From assembly GCA_035495815.1 (NCBI GenBank), contig DATJFH010000358.1, forward strand, positions 1 through 8,674: a stretch of 8,674 bases of DNA. The letters are read 5' to 3'. The stretch comes from DATJFH01 sp035495815. GTDB lineage: Bacteria; Acidobacteriota; Terriglobia; Bryobacterales; Bryobacteraceae. Position 1 is the first letter of the stretch, and each line of letters opens with the position of its first letter. The position numbers were made by a program, and so were the translations under genes. The notes beneath the pieces were generated by a model. It worked only from the letters and a program-made list of their open reading frames with translations, had not been told where the DNA came from and ran no database searches. Below are positions 1-6,198 of the stretch, piece by piece.

Positions 1-1188
1 CCGCATCCCTGCCTGGTGGTCGCCGCCCTGGGACTGGCCGCCGGGTTGTTGCGCCTCGGCGGCTGGCGGGTCCCGGCCGACGGGCTGAGCCGCGCGATCC
101 TCCTGTTGTTCTTCGTGCTGCTCGCCAGCGCCGCTCTGGCGGCGTTCTATTCCGGCCCGGTAATCGCCGCCGGAACGCTCGCCCGCGTGATTCTGTTCGG
201 CACCTCCGTCTACGTGTACTTCTACATCACCAGCGGACCTGGGGCCCCGGAATGGAGCGCCGCGCGGACCCTATTCCTGGCGGCGTCCGCCTCCGCGCTG
301 TTCGCCTGCGTCGATTTCTACTTCCAGTTCCCGGCCCCCGCCGGCTTCGGACCCCAATACGTCTGGCTCGACAGCGGCGTCTACCGCCGGGCGCAGGGTT
401 TGTTCTACGAGGCCAGCACGCTCGGAAACTTCTGCGCGTTCTTTCTGGTGATGGTGGCCGTCTCGCTGACCCGCCCGCGGACCGAGGCTTTCGTCAGCCG
501 CCCCGTCCTGCTCACCGGCGGAGCGCTGCTCGCCACCGCGCTGGTCCTTTCCTACTCGCGGGCTTCTTTGTTAAACCTGGCCGCCGCGTCCGCGGCGCTG
601 CTATGGATTCAGCGGCGGCGCCGGCGGCTGTCTCAAGCCGGCTGGGTCGCGCTCCCCGCCGCGATGGCCACGGCCGCGGCCGCCTGGTATCTGTTTCCTG
701 TCTTTACCGGACACTATTGGGACCGGCTCTCGGCCTCCGCGCAATTCCTCTTCTCTTCCACCGAGGGAGTGCTTTCGGGCCGGCTTTCCAGCTGGCGCGC
801 GCTGGTGGATTTTCTGATCGCCAATCCATCCTGCGCGCTGCTCGGCGTCGGCTACAAGACGCTGCCCTATTCGAACGTGACCGGCCAGCCGGTGGTCGGC
901 GACAACATGTACCTCACGCTGCTGGTCGAAACCGGAATCGCGGGTCTGGCGGCGCTGCTGACGCTGCATGGCGCCATCCTGAAAGCCGCCTGGCGCGCGG
1001 CCGGCCACGCGGACTCGCGGGTATCCTTCTTCGGAACCTGGATCTTCTGCTTCTGGATCGGACAGATGTTCCAAATGCTGTCCGGCGATCTGCTCACCTA
1101 CTGGCGCGTGCTGCCCTTCTATTTCTGGGCGCTGGCCGTCGCCGTTCGGGCCGCCGATGAACATTCTCTTTCTCGATCAGTTCAGTGA
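1..1188 (+). CDS. O-antigen polymerase/ligase family membrane protein (Wzy/WaaL-like), 5' partial
   Basis: This is a multi-pass inner-membrane protein of the O-antigen ligase/polymerase family (Wzy_C, PF04932). Such proteins polymerise lipid-linked repeat units or transfer the glycan to an acceptor. The frame is open from base 1, so the gene probably begins upstream; a GTG at 16 could serve as a start but would leave the protein short at its N-terminus. Counting the codon at base 1 as residue 1, hydrophobic helices alternate with short polar loops. A Ser-Tyr-Ser-Arg signature sits at 184-187 at the end of a helix. A large periplasmic-type loop follows with Gly-Arg near 260, then a Gly-Asp-Asn-Met-Tyr-Leu box at 300-305 where the family usually has His/Asn-x-Tyr-Leu, then Glu-x-Gly-x-x-Gly and further helices. 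The last 32 bases overlap the next gene, which suggests co-translation. Family assignment is firm; polymerase versus ligase cannot be decided from sequence alone. Confidence 0.86.
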   Translation, partial: PHPCLVVAALGLAAGLLRLGGWRVPADGLSRAILLLFFVLLASAALAAFYSGPVIAAGTLARVILFGTSVYVYFYITSGPGAPEWSAARTLFLAASASALFACVDFYFQFPAPAGFGPQYVWLDSGVYRRAQGLFYEASTLGNFCAFFLVMVAVSLTRPRTEAFVSRPVLLTGGALLATALVLSYSRASLLNLAAASAALLWIQRRRRRLSQAGWVALPAAMATAAAAWYLFPVFTGHYWDRLSASAQFLFSSTEGVLSGRLSSWRALVDFLIANPSCALLGVGYKTLPYSNVTGQPVVGDNMYLTLLVETGIAGLAALLTLHGAILKAAWRAAGHADSRVSFFGTWIFCFWIGQMFQMLSGDLLTYWRVLPFYFWALAVAVRAADEHSLSRSVQ

Positions 1189-2254
1189 TCTGGGCGGCGC
1201 GCAGCGCTGCCTGCTCGACCTGCTGCCGGCCGTCCGGGAGCGCGGCTGGCAAGCCCACCTGGCTGCGCCCGGCGCCGGAGAGATGCGGCGGCAGGCGGCA
1301 GCGCACGGGGCCGAATTGCATTCCATCCTCTGCGGGCCTTACGATTCGGGACGCAAGTCGGTCAGCGATTTCGCGCGATTCATCTGGGAACTGCCGCGCC
1401 TCGGCCGGCAGATCGCGACGCTCGCCGAGCGGACCCGGGCCTCCATCGTCTACGTGAACGGACCGCGGCTGCTGCCCGCCGCCAGCCTCTCTTCAACCCC
1501 CCTCGTGTTCCACTGTCACAGCTACCTGTTGCAGCGTTATGCGGCGGCATTGGCAGGCGTGGCGCTGGCCGGGGCGCAGGTGATCGGATCCTGCCGGTTC
1601 GTGCTGGAGCCCCTGCGCCTCTTCGTAGAACCGCGCCGGATGGAAGTGGTCTACAACGGGTGCGCCGCCGGCGAGTATCCGGCACGGCCGGCCAGAGCGC
1701 GGCCCACCATCGGAATGATCGGGAGAATGGCGCCGGAGAAAGGACAGCTGGAGTTCCTGCAGGCCGTGCGCCTGCTGCCGCCCGACTTCCGTTTCATTCT
1801 GTGCGGCGCGCCGCTGTTCTCAAACCCGGCCGCCGAAGCTTATTACGAGCGCGTGCGCGAGGCTGCCGTGGATCTCCCGGTGGAATTCCAGGGCTGGCGC
1901 AACGACATCGGGGCCGCTCTCACCGAGATGGACCTGCTGGTGGTTCCCTCCGCGCCGGTCGAGGCCACTACGCGCGTCATTCTGGAAGCCTACGCCGCGG
2001 GCGTCCCGGTGGTAGCCACGCGCTCCGGCGGTATTCCGGAAATCGTGGAGGACGGCGTGACCGGGTTTCTCGCGCCTCCGGGCGATCCGGCGAAGCTCGC
2101 CGCCCGCATCAGCGCGGCCCTGGCCGATCCGGACGCCTTGCGCTCCGTCGCCGGGAATGCCCGCCGCGTCTGGCGCGAGCGATTTACGCTGGCCGAATAT
2201 CAGAACCGGGTCCTGAGCATTCTGGAGAGAGTCGGCGCCAGCGCGCGCAGGTGA
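1157..2254 (+). CDS. GT4 family glycosyltransferase (first of two)
   Basis: A retaining, GT-B fold glycosyltransferase of 365 residues, probably cytoplasmic or membrane-peripheral, adding a sugar from a nucleotide-sugar donor to a lipid-linked glycan. The N-terminal Rossmann half starts with a beta strand and the Gly-Gly loop at 13-14. The C-terminal half (from about residue 185) carries the usual Gly-Arg-x-x-x-x-Lys-Gly strand-loop and the E-x7-E motif with Glu269 and Glu277. An Ala-Gly-x-Pro-Val-Val-Ala and Gly-Gly-x-Pro-Glu stretch follows, typical of donor binding in GT4. Length is normal for the family. ATG 1157 lies inside the end of the polymerase gene (32-base overlap), and no strong Shine-Dalgarno precedes it, so coupling to the upstream gene is likely. 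The 3' end overlaps the convergent nucleotidyltransferase gene by 55 bases. Donor and acceptor sugars are unknown. Confidence 0.94.
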   Translation: MNILFLDQFSDLGGAQRCLLDLLPAVRERGWQAHLAAPGAGEMRRQAAAHGAELHSILCGPYDSGRKSVSDFARFIWELPRLGRQIATLAERTRASIVYVNGPRLLPAASLSSTPLVFHCHSYLLQRYAAALAGVALAGAQVIGSCRFVLEPLRLFVEPRRMEVVYNGCAAGEYPARPARARPTIGMIGRMAPEKGQLEFLQAVRLLPPDFRFILCGAPLFSNPAAEAYYERVREAAVDLPVEFQGWRNDIGAALTEMDLLVVPSAPVEATTRVILEAYAAGVPVVATRSGGIPEIVEDGVTGFLAPPGDPAKLAARISAALADPDALRSVAGNARRVWRERFTLAEYQNRVLSILERVGASARR

Positions 2255-3432
2255 AACCAGGCGCGCCCGGCGGCATAACGCGCGTACTCCCATTGTTTTC
2301 GGATCCGCAGCGCCGGCGTCATCTGTTTTTCCGGGATGAAGATCACGTCCAGCGGGCCGGGCAGGCGCGCCGGCAGCAGCCGCCGCCGCAAAACGGCCGC
2401 CTTCTTGCGGAACGAATCGAGCAGGCACAAGTGCAGCCACAGCTCGTCCTTGTTCGGCCGGAACAGGGACTCGGCGGGCGACGCCGCGAACTGTTCGAAC
2501 CACTGCCGGATGCGGCGGCCCAGAGCCTCGGCTTCGACCCGCGCGATGGGGTGCATCCGGCAATCGAACCAGGCGGCCGCCAGACGGAAGCACACGGCTT
2601 GCAGGCGCCGCAGCTCCGCGCCATGCAGATCCCGCCAGGTGGTCCAGAACGCGTCGTTCGACGCCTGGGTCTCGAGGAACCAGGCTATTTCGTGGACATT
2701 GGCTCCGCGCACGTCCCCGCGCAGCAGATGGCGCAGCAGGTGCAGCGCCGAGTAGCCCAGCGCATCGGCCGGATGCAGCGCCTGATAGGTCGCCCCGCCC
2801 AGCTTCTGCTCCACCCGGCGGCTCCAGAAATTCTCTATGCCGGGCGCCGGGAAACCCTCGGTTTCTTCGTCCCACAACCGGAAATGCAGCTCGACGGAGA
2901 GTGGAATCTCGGGGTCGAAGAAGTCGCCACGCCACTGCCAGCCGGTTTTGCGGACCAGCCGCGGCAGGTGATCGGTCGGAAATTTTTCCCCGCCCGGCGC
3001 CGATTCGTAACCCAGCGCGAGAAGCGCGTCGCGCGCCTGTTCCGCCGTCTCCGGGCAGAACAGGTCCAGATCGTACTGGACGCGGGCGTAGGGATCCGGC
3101 GTGAATCGCTCCCAGTTGGCGAAGCCTTTCAGCGCCAGAAACGGCGTCCGGATCGCGCCCTGAATCTCCAGGAACGCCTGCTCCAGCCGGCGGATCCGCT
3201 CGCGATTGTCGCTGGCGTTGCGTTCGAGACGCTGGAGCGCCTTTGCCGGGAGTCCGGCCCGCGGAAGAAGCAGGGTGAGCTGCTGGCGGTCGAAGTAGTG
3301 CAGCGCCCTGTCCCATTCAGCATCGCTGAAAGGCGGGAACCCGGACCCTGCTCCGGGCTCGGCCAGCGCCGCCATCAGAGCCGCCACGCAAGGCGGCAGC
3401 GCCCGGTTCTCCTGCCAGCGCACCGGTCTCAA
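2200..3432 (-). CDS. Nucleotidyltransferase family protein (PF14907, NTP_transf_5-like)
   Basis: A predicted cytoplasmic protein of 410 residues resembling the Uncharacterised nucleotidyltransferase family PF14907. Visible family marks are a Leu-Lys-Gly element (Lys102-Gly103) followed about 18 residues later by Tyr-Asp-Leu-Asp-Leu (Asp121, Asp123), the usual metal-binding Asp-x-Asp of the nucleotidyltransferase fold. A His-Pro-Ala-Asp then Leu-x-His-Leu-Leu-x-His helical region follows downstream. The substrate is not known. The frame stays open far upstream inside the kinase gene, so the start is a choice. I take TTG 3432, whose first two bases precede and overlap the kinase stop as TTGA, because GGAGAG at 3447-3442 lies nine bases before it. 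GTG 3423 (407 aa) and ATG 3375 (391 aa) are alternatives. It forms a two-gene unit with the HprK-like kinase, a pairing known from RiPP/lasso-peptide and polysaccharide loci. Its 3' end overlaps the convergent glycosyltransferase. Confidence 0.82.
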   Translation of the reverse strand: MRPVRWQENRALPPCVAALMAALAEPGAGSGFPPFSDAEWDRALHYFDRQQLTLLLPRAGLPAKALQRLERNASDNRERIRRLEQAFLEIQGAIRTPFLALKGFANWERFTPDPYARVQYDLDLFCPETAEQARDALLALGYESAPGGEKFPTDHLPRLVRKTGWQWRGDFFDPEIPLSVELHFRLWDEETEGFPAPGIENFWSRRVEQKLGGATYQALHPADALGYSALHLLRHLLRGDVRGANVHEIAWFLETQASNDAFWTTWRDLHGAELRRLQAVCFRLAAAWFDCRMHPIARVEAEALGRRIRQWFEQFAASPAESLFRPNKDELWLHLCLLDSFRKKAAVLRRRLLPARLPGPLDVIFIPEKQMTPALRIRKQWEYARYAAGRAWFHLRALAPTLSRMLRTRF

Positions 3433-4382
3433 AGCAACAGGCTCTCCAGCTGGAACAGCCCGTCCGCCAGCGTGCCATACCGCAGTTCGACCGGATTCAG
3501 CCCGGCGATACGGCGCAGACAGGCGGCCTGCTCCCGGCGGATTCCAGGATCGTAGACGGGCAGCTCCGCCAGCAGCCGCGCGAAGACGTCCTCGGGGCGA
3601 AGGGGATGCACGGCGCCCTCCGCGGCGTCCTGACGCGACAGCATCACCAGGCGATCGACGCACGTCCGGTAGGCGATCTCGATTCCCTCCGGAGCGAGCG
3701 CAACCGACATCTTCCCGTTCGCGTCCCACGCAGGCGCCAGCCCCGAAAGCTCCGGAAACAGCTCCCGCGCAGTGTCCCGAAACCGCACGCGGTGCGGATT
3801 CCCCAGCGCCAGCCGCCCGCCGCTCTCCCGCACCAGCCAACTGTCGTTATCCGAAACGAACGTCCACCCGTTTCGCGCGCAATGGTACGCGAGCGACGTC
3901 TTCCCCGCGCCCGAAGCGCCGCATAGCAGCACGCCGCGCCCGTTCCGGGCCACGCACGCGCCGTGCACCGGCGTCAGGTAGAGCTGCGTGAGCGTGTAGT
4001 GGGCCATGGCCTCCAGAAAGTAATATCCGGTGAAAGCGCGGTCGCGCGCCGTCTCCTCGGTCAGCCAGCAGAAGGCGCTGGAGCGCGTGTGGTCGCAGAC
4101 CGCGAAGTTTTCGCGGCCGGCGGCGATCAGCATGAGATGCTCCTGCCCGCGGTAGACAGGCGCGGCAGGAGGGCCGCCTCCCGGTTCCACCGAAACCCGC
4201 AGCCGAAGCGGCGGCTTCTCGAGAGCCTGCCGGAAGCGCCCCCACTGCTCCGCGGCCGATTTGTGAATTTCCGGGCTGTTAGTAGCGAGACGGAGCGGAA
4301 ATCCGAGAGGATAGTAAACGGATTCCAGGTCCAGCGCGACTTCGCGCCGGAAGGGATCGAATCCGGGGATTTCGTCGGCCAC
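3429..4382 (-). CDS. HprK-like P-loop kinase (HPr kinase/phosphorylase C-terminal domain relative)
   Basis: A 317-residue P-loop protein related to the catalytic domain of HPr kinase/phosphorylase. Residues 139-140 (Val-His-Gly context) precede a Walker A loop Gly-Ala-Ser-Gly-Ala-Gly-Lys-Thr at 155-162. A strand then ends in Val-Ser-Asp-Asn-Asp (176-180), matching the acidic segment that follows the P-loop helix in HprK. The N-terminal 135 residues do not look like the usual HprK N-terminal domain. I do not see the C-terminal HprK signature with Arg-Gly-Leu-Gly, so it is probably not a regulator of the phosphotransferase system. Relatives phosphorylate other substrates; one group phosphorylates lasso peptides. 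Here the target is unknown. The start is GTG 4382: an in-frame TAG lies at 4394-4392, there is no other start nearby and no convincing Shine-Dalgarno. It is divergent from a glycosyltransferase with 21 bases between starts, and overlaps the next gene by four bases. Confidence 0.85.
   Translation of the reverse strand: MADEIPGFDPFRREVALDLESVYYPLGFPLRLATNSPEIHKSAAEQWGRFRQALEKPPLRLRVSVEPGGGPPAAPVYRGQEHLMLIAAGRENFAVCDHTRSSAFCWLTEETARDRAFTGYYFLEAMAHYTLTQLYLTPVHGACVARNGRGVLLCGASGAGKTSLAYHCARNGWTFVSDNDSWLVRESGGRLALGNPHRVRFRDTARELFPELSGLAPAWDANGKMSVALAPEGIEIAYRTCVDRLVMLSRQDAAEGAVHPLRPEDVFARLLAELPVYDPGIRREQAACLRRIAGLNPVELRYGTLADGLFQLESLLL
3442..3447 (-). promoter_or_regulatory. Ribosome binding site deciding the nucleotidyltransferase start
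   Basis: GGAGAG read on the minus strand, inside the last codons of the HprK-like kinase gene. It lies nine bases before TTG 3432 but 18 bases before GTG 3423. The spacing favours the TTG start, which overlaps the kinase stop as TTGA. Confidence 0.45.
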
Positions 4383-4403
4383 AAGAACAAGCTACCAGCT
4401 TTC
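4383..4403. promoter_or_regulatory. 21-base divergent gap with a small dyad (AAGCT-acc-AGCTT)
   Basis: This is the whole gap between GTG 4382 of the HprK-like kinase and ATG 4404 of the second glycosyltransferase. At 4389-4401 it holds a perfect 5-base inverted repeat around a 3-base centre. The gap is too short for two separate promoters, so core promoter elements must lie inside the opposing coding regions. An operator role for the dyad is only a possibility; a repeat this short may be chance. Confidence 0.25.
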
Positions 4404-5600
4404 ATGCGCTCCGCCATCGTCCATTACTGGCTCCTCAACCAGCGCGGCGGGGAAGCCGTGCTCGAGGCGCTCTGCCGCCTGCTGCCGGACGCCGATATCT
4501 TCACCCTGTTCTATGATCCGGAGCGGGTGAGCCCCGCCATACGCTCGCGCCGGATCACCGCGTCTTTTCTGAATCCGCTGCGGCGGCATTACCGCTCCCT
4601 GCTTCCGCTGATGCCGATGGCGCTCGAGCACTTCGACCTTCGCGATTACGATCTTGTCATCAGCAGCGAGTCCGGTCCGGCGAAAGGCGTGCTCGTTCCC
4701 TCCGGCGCGCGCCACATCTGCTACTGCCATTCCCCCATGCGTTACCTGTGGGACCTCTACCCGGCCTACCTCCACGAGTGGACTCCCTCGACGTGGAAGC
4801 GGGCGCTGATGGCCCCAGTAGCCAACTACCTGCGCTTGTGGGACTACGCCTCGGCCGCGCGGGTCGACGAATTCGTCGCCAACAGCCGCAACGTCAGCCG
4901 CCGCATCTGGCGCTGTTACCGCCGCCAGTCGCAGGTGATTTACCCGCCGGTGGCTGTCGAGTCCTTTTACTGGAAGCCGCCCGAGGACTACTACCTGATC
5001 GTTTCCGAACTGGTGCCGTACAAGCGCATCGACACCGCCGTGCGGCTTTTTTCGCGGACCGGCCGGAAGCTGCGCATCGCCGGGCAGGGTCCGGAGCTCG
5101 ACGCGCTGAGGCGGATAGCCGGAAGAAACATCGAGTTCGGCGGCCGCGTGTCCGCCGGGGAGCTGCGCGAACTCTATGCGCGCTGCCGCGCCTTCCTCAT
5201 GCCGGGCGAGGAGGATTTCGGCATCACGGCGGTGGAAGCGCTGGCCAGCGGCAAAGCCGTCATCGCCCTCGGCCGCGGCGGAGTATTGGAATCGGCGCCT
5301 CCCGGCGAGCAATCCGGCGGGTTCCTGTACGAAGCGCCCGAAGAGGCTCAGCTCGAGGACGCGATCCGGCGGTTCGAGCGCGTGGAAGCCGGCCTCGCGC
5401 CGGCCGCGCTGCAGGCCTCCGCCGCGCGATTCTCCGAAGCCGAATTCGCGGCCCGGATGTGGGAGGTGATCGACTGTCCTACCAGCCGTCCTTCCCGCTC
5501 AGCACGGCCGGAATGGTGCGCAGAAGAATCGCCGCGTGAAGTCTCCAGGAGCGATTCCGCACCAGGTACAGGTCCAGGGCGCGGCGCTCCGGGTAGGTGA
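4404..5600 (+). CDS. GT4 family glycosyltransferase (second of two), with non-conserved C-terminal tail
   Basis: A GT-B fold, retaining glycosyltransferase of 398 residues. It begins with a strand and then Arg-Gly-Gly-Glu at 14-17, a hallmark of one GT4 branch in surface polysaccharide clusters. A Cys-His-Ser-Pro-Met-Arg-Tyr box near residue 113 and a Tyr-Lys-Arg-x-Asp strand-loop near 207 also fit this branch. The C-terminal domain has Met-Pro-Gly-Glu-Glu-Asp-Phe-Gly-Ile-Thr with the E-x7-E pair Glu270/Glu278. The recognisable fold ends near residue 357 (base 5474). About 42 further residues, rich in Ser, Arg, Pro and Gly, are read antisense to the end of the sugar transferase gene, so the tail is probably not functional. 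Start ATG 4404 fits the family N-terminus; upstream open frame is antisense to the kinase gene. No good Shine-Dalgarno is visible. Donor and acceptor are unknown. Confidence 0.94.
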   Translation: MRSAIVHYWLLNQRGGEAVLEALCRLLPDADIFTLFYDPERVSPAIRSRRITASFLNPLRRHYRSLLPLMPMALEHFDLRDYDLVISSESGPAKGVLVPSGARHICYCHSPMRYLWDLYPAYLHEWTPSTWKRALMAPVANYLRLWDYASAARVDEFVANSRNVSRRIWRCYRRQSQVIYPPVAVESFYWKPPEDYYLIVSELVPYKRIDTAVRLFSRTGRKLRIAGQGPELDALRRIAGRNIEFGGRVSAGELRELYARCRAFLMPGEEDFGITAVEALASGKAVIALGRGGVLESAPPGEQSGGFLYEAPEEAQLEDAIRRFERVEAGLAPAALQASAARFSEAEFAARMWEVIDCPTSRPSRSARPEWCAEESPREVSRSDSAPGTGPGRGAPGR

Positions 5601-6123
5601 GCCGGCTGCGTCCCATCACCTGCCAGAGCCCGGTCACTCCGGGCTTCACCCGCAGCGTCTCCTCGGCGTCGAAGCCGTAGTGCTTCCGCAACTCGCTTTC
5701 GGTCAGCGGCCGGGGACCCACCAGGGCCATCTCACCGCGCAGCACGTTGAACAGCTGCGGCAGCTCGTCGATCGAAAAGCGGCGGCAGAAGCGGGCGAAC
5801 CGGCTGGCGACGCGCGGATCGTCCGAGCTCTTCTGTTCCGGTCCAAGATCGTCGACGATATATTCGATCCACCCCGGACGCGCCGCCCACCCCGACCACA
5901 TCGAGCGGAATTTCAGCGTCCAGAAGGGCGCCCCGAACTGTCCGGCGCGGCGATGGGCGACCAGCGGAGAGCGTCCACTCAATGCCACGATCGCGATGGC
6001 GGTAGCCAGCATCACCGGGGCCAGCGGAATCAGCAGCAGCAGAGCGCCGAGCAGATTCCAGATCCGGCCGCTCCAGGCTGCTTCACGGACCGGGAACGCC
6101 GCCATGGCGGGCTGGGACGACAT
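5479..6123 (-). CDS. Polyprenyl-phosphate sugar phosphotransferase (initiating, short PglC-like form)
   Basis: Bacterial sugar transferase (PF02397) of 214 residues. It transfers a sugar-1-phosphate from a nucleotide sugar to undecaprenyl phosphate at the cytoplasmic face of the inner membrane, the first step of glycan assembly. One hydrophobic segment (about 22-49) should form the re-entrant membrane helix. Lys-Phe-Arg-Ser-Met lies at 71-75 and Asp-Asp-Pro-Arg at 101-104. Ser-Ile-Asp-Glu-Leu-Pro-Gln-Leu (117-124) contains the catalytic Asp119-Glu120 dyad. Val-Gly-Pro-Arg-Pro (135-139) and Lys-Pro-Gly-Val-Thr-Gly-Leu-Trp-Gln-Val (160-169) follow. It lacks the large N-terminal domain of WbaP/WcaJ proteins. 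Near the end, His196 stands where the family usually has Asp. Start ATG 6123 is preceded by GGAG ten bases upstream. The 3' end overlaps the convergent glycosyltransferase by 122 bases. The sugar is unknown. Confidence 0.96.
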   Translation of the reverse strand: MSSQPAMAAFPVREAAWSGRIWNLLGALLLLIPLAPVMLATAIAIVALSGRSPLVAHRRAGQFGAPFWTLKFRSMWSGWAARPGWIEYIVDDLGPEQKSSDDPRVASRFARFCRRFSIDELPQLFNVLRGEMALVGPRPLTESELRKHYGFDAEETLRVKPGVTGLWQVMGRSRLTYPERRALDLYLVRNRSWRLHAAILLRTIPAVLSGKDGW

Positions 6124-6198
6124 GGAAATCTATCTCCATCCTAGCCCCGATTCGAATGGCCAAAATGTAAAATTCCGCCCCGCGCGGCCCCCCACACG
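6124..6198 (-). promoter_or_regulatory. Leader region of the sugar transferase gene (only real intergenic gap)
   Basis: A gap of 75 bases between the glycosylase stop and the sugar transferase start, both on minus. It contains a conspicuous AT-rich patch (6161-6174) in otherwise GC-rich DNA, an 8-base palindrome ATTCGAAT (6150-6157), and a Shine-Dalgarno GGAG at 6137-6134. A promoter for the sugar transferase is plausible here, with weak -10-like hexamers TACATT or TAGGAT, but I find no well-spaced -35 partner. No terminator hairpin is evident. Confidence 0.35.

Noticed and set aside
1820..3316. Open frame of 498 codons on the minus strand
   Set aside because: It is in a different frame from the nucleotidyltransferase, which has family motifs and accounts for the same DNA. 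The translation has no recognisable domain.
1660..3555. Open frame of 631 codons on the plus strand
   Set aside because: It runs out of frame through the first glycosyltransferase and then antisense to the nucleotidyltransferase and part of the kinase. The Arg/Gly/Pro/Ala/Gln-rich composition and lack of any motif mark it as a GC-rich shadow.
3433..3840. Upstream extension of the nucleotidyltransferase frame to 3840
   Set aside because: This part lies in an alternative frame within the HprK-like gene, including its P-loop helix region, and has no protein-like character. Start sites near the kinase stop explain the gene better.
3429..4382. True HPr kinase/phosphorylase (hprK)
   Set aside because: The catalytic-core loop matches, but the N-terminal domain and the C-terminal Arg-Gly-Leu-Gly signature are not seen, and no HPr gene or phosphotransferase gene is nearby.
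3963..4403. Upstream extension of the second glycosyltransferase frame
   Set aside because: It is antisense to the HprK-like kinase. The glycosyltransferase family N-terminus begins exactly at ATG 4404.
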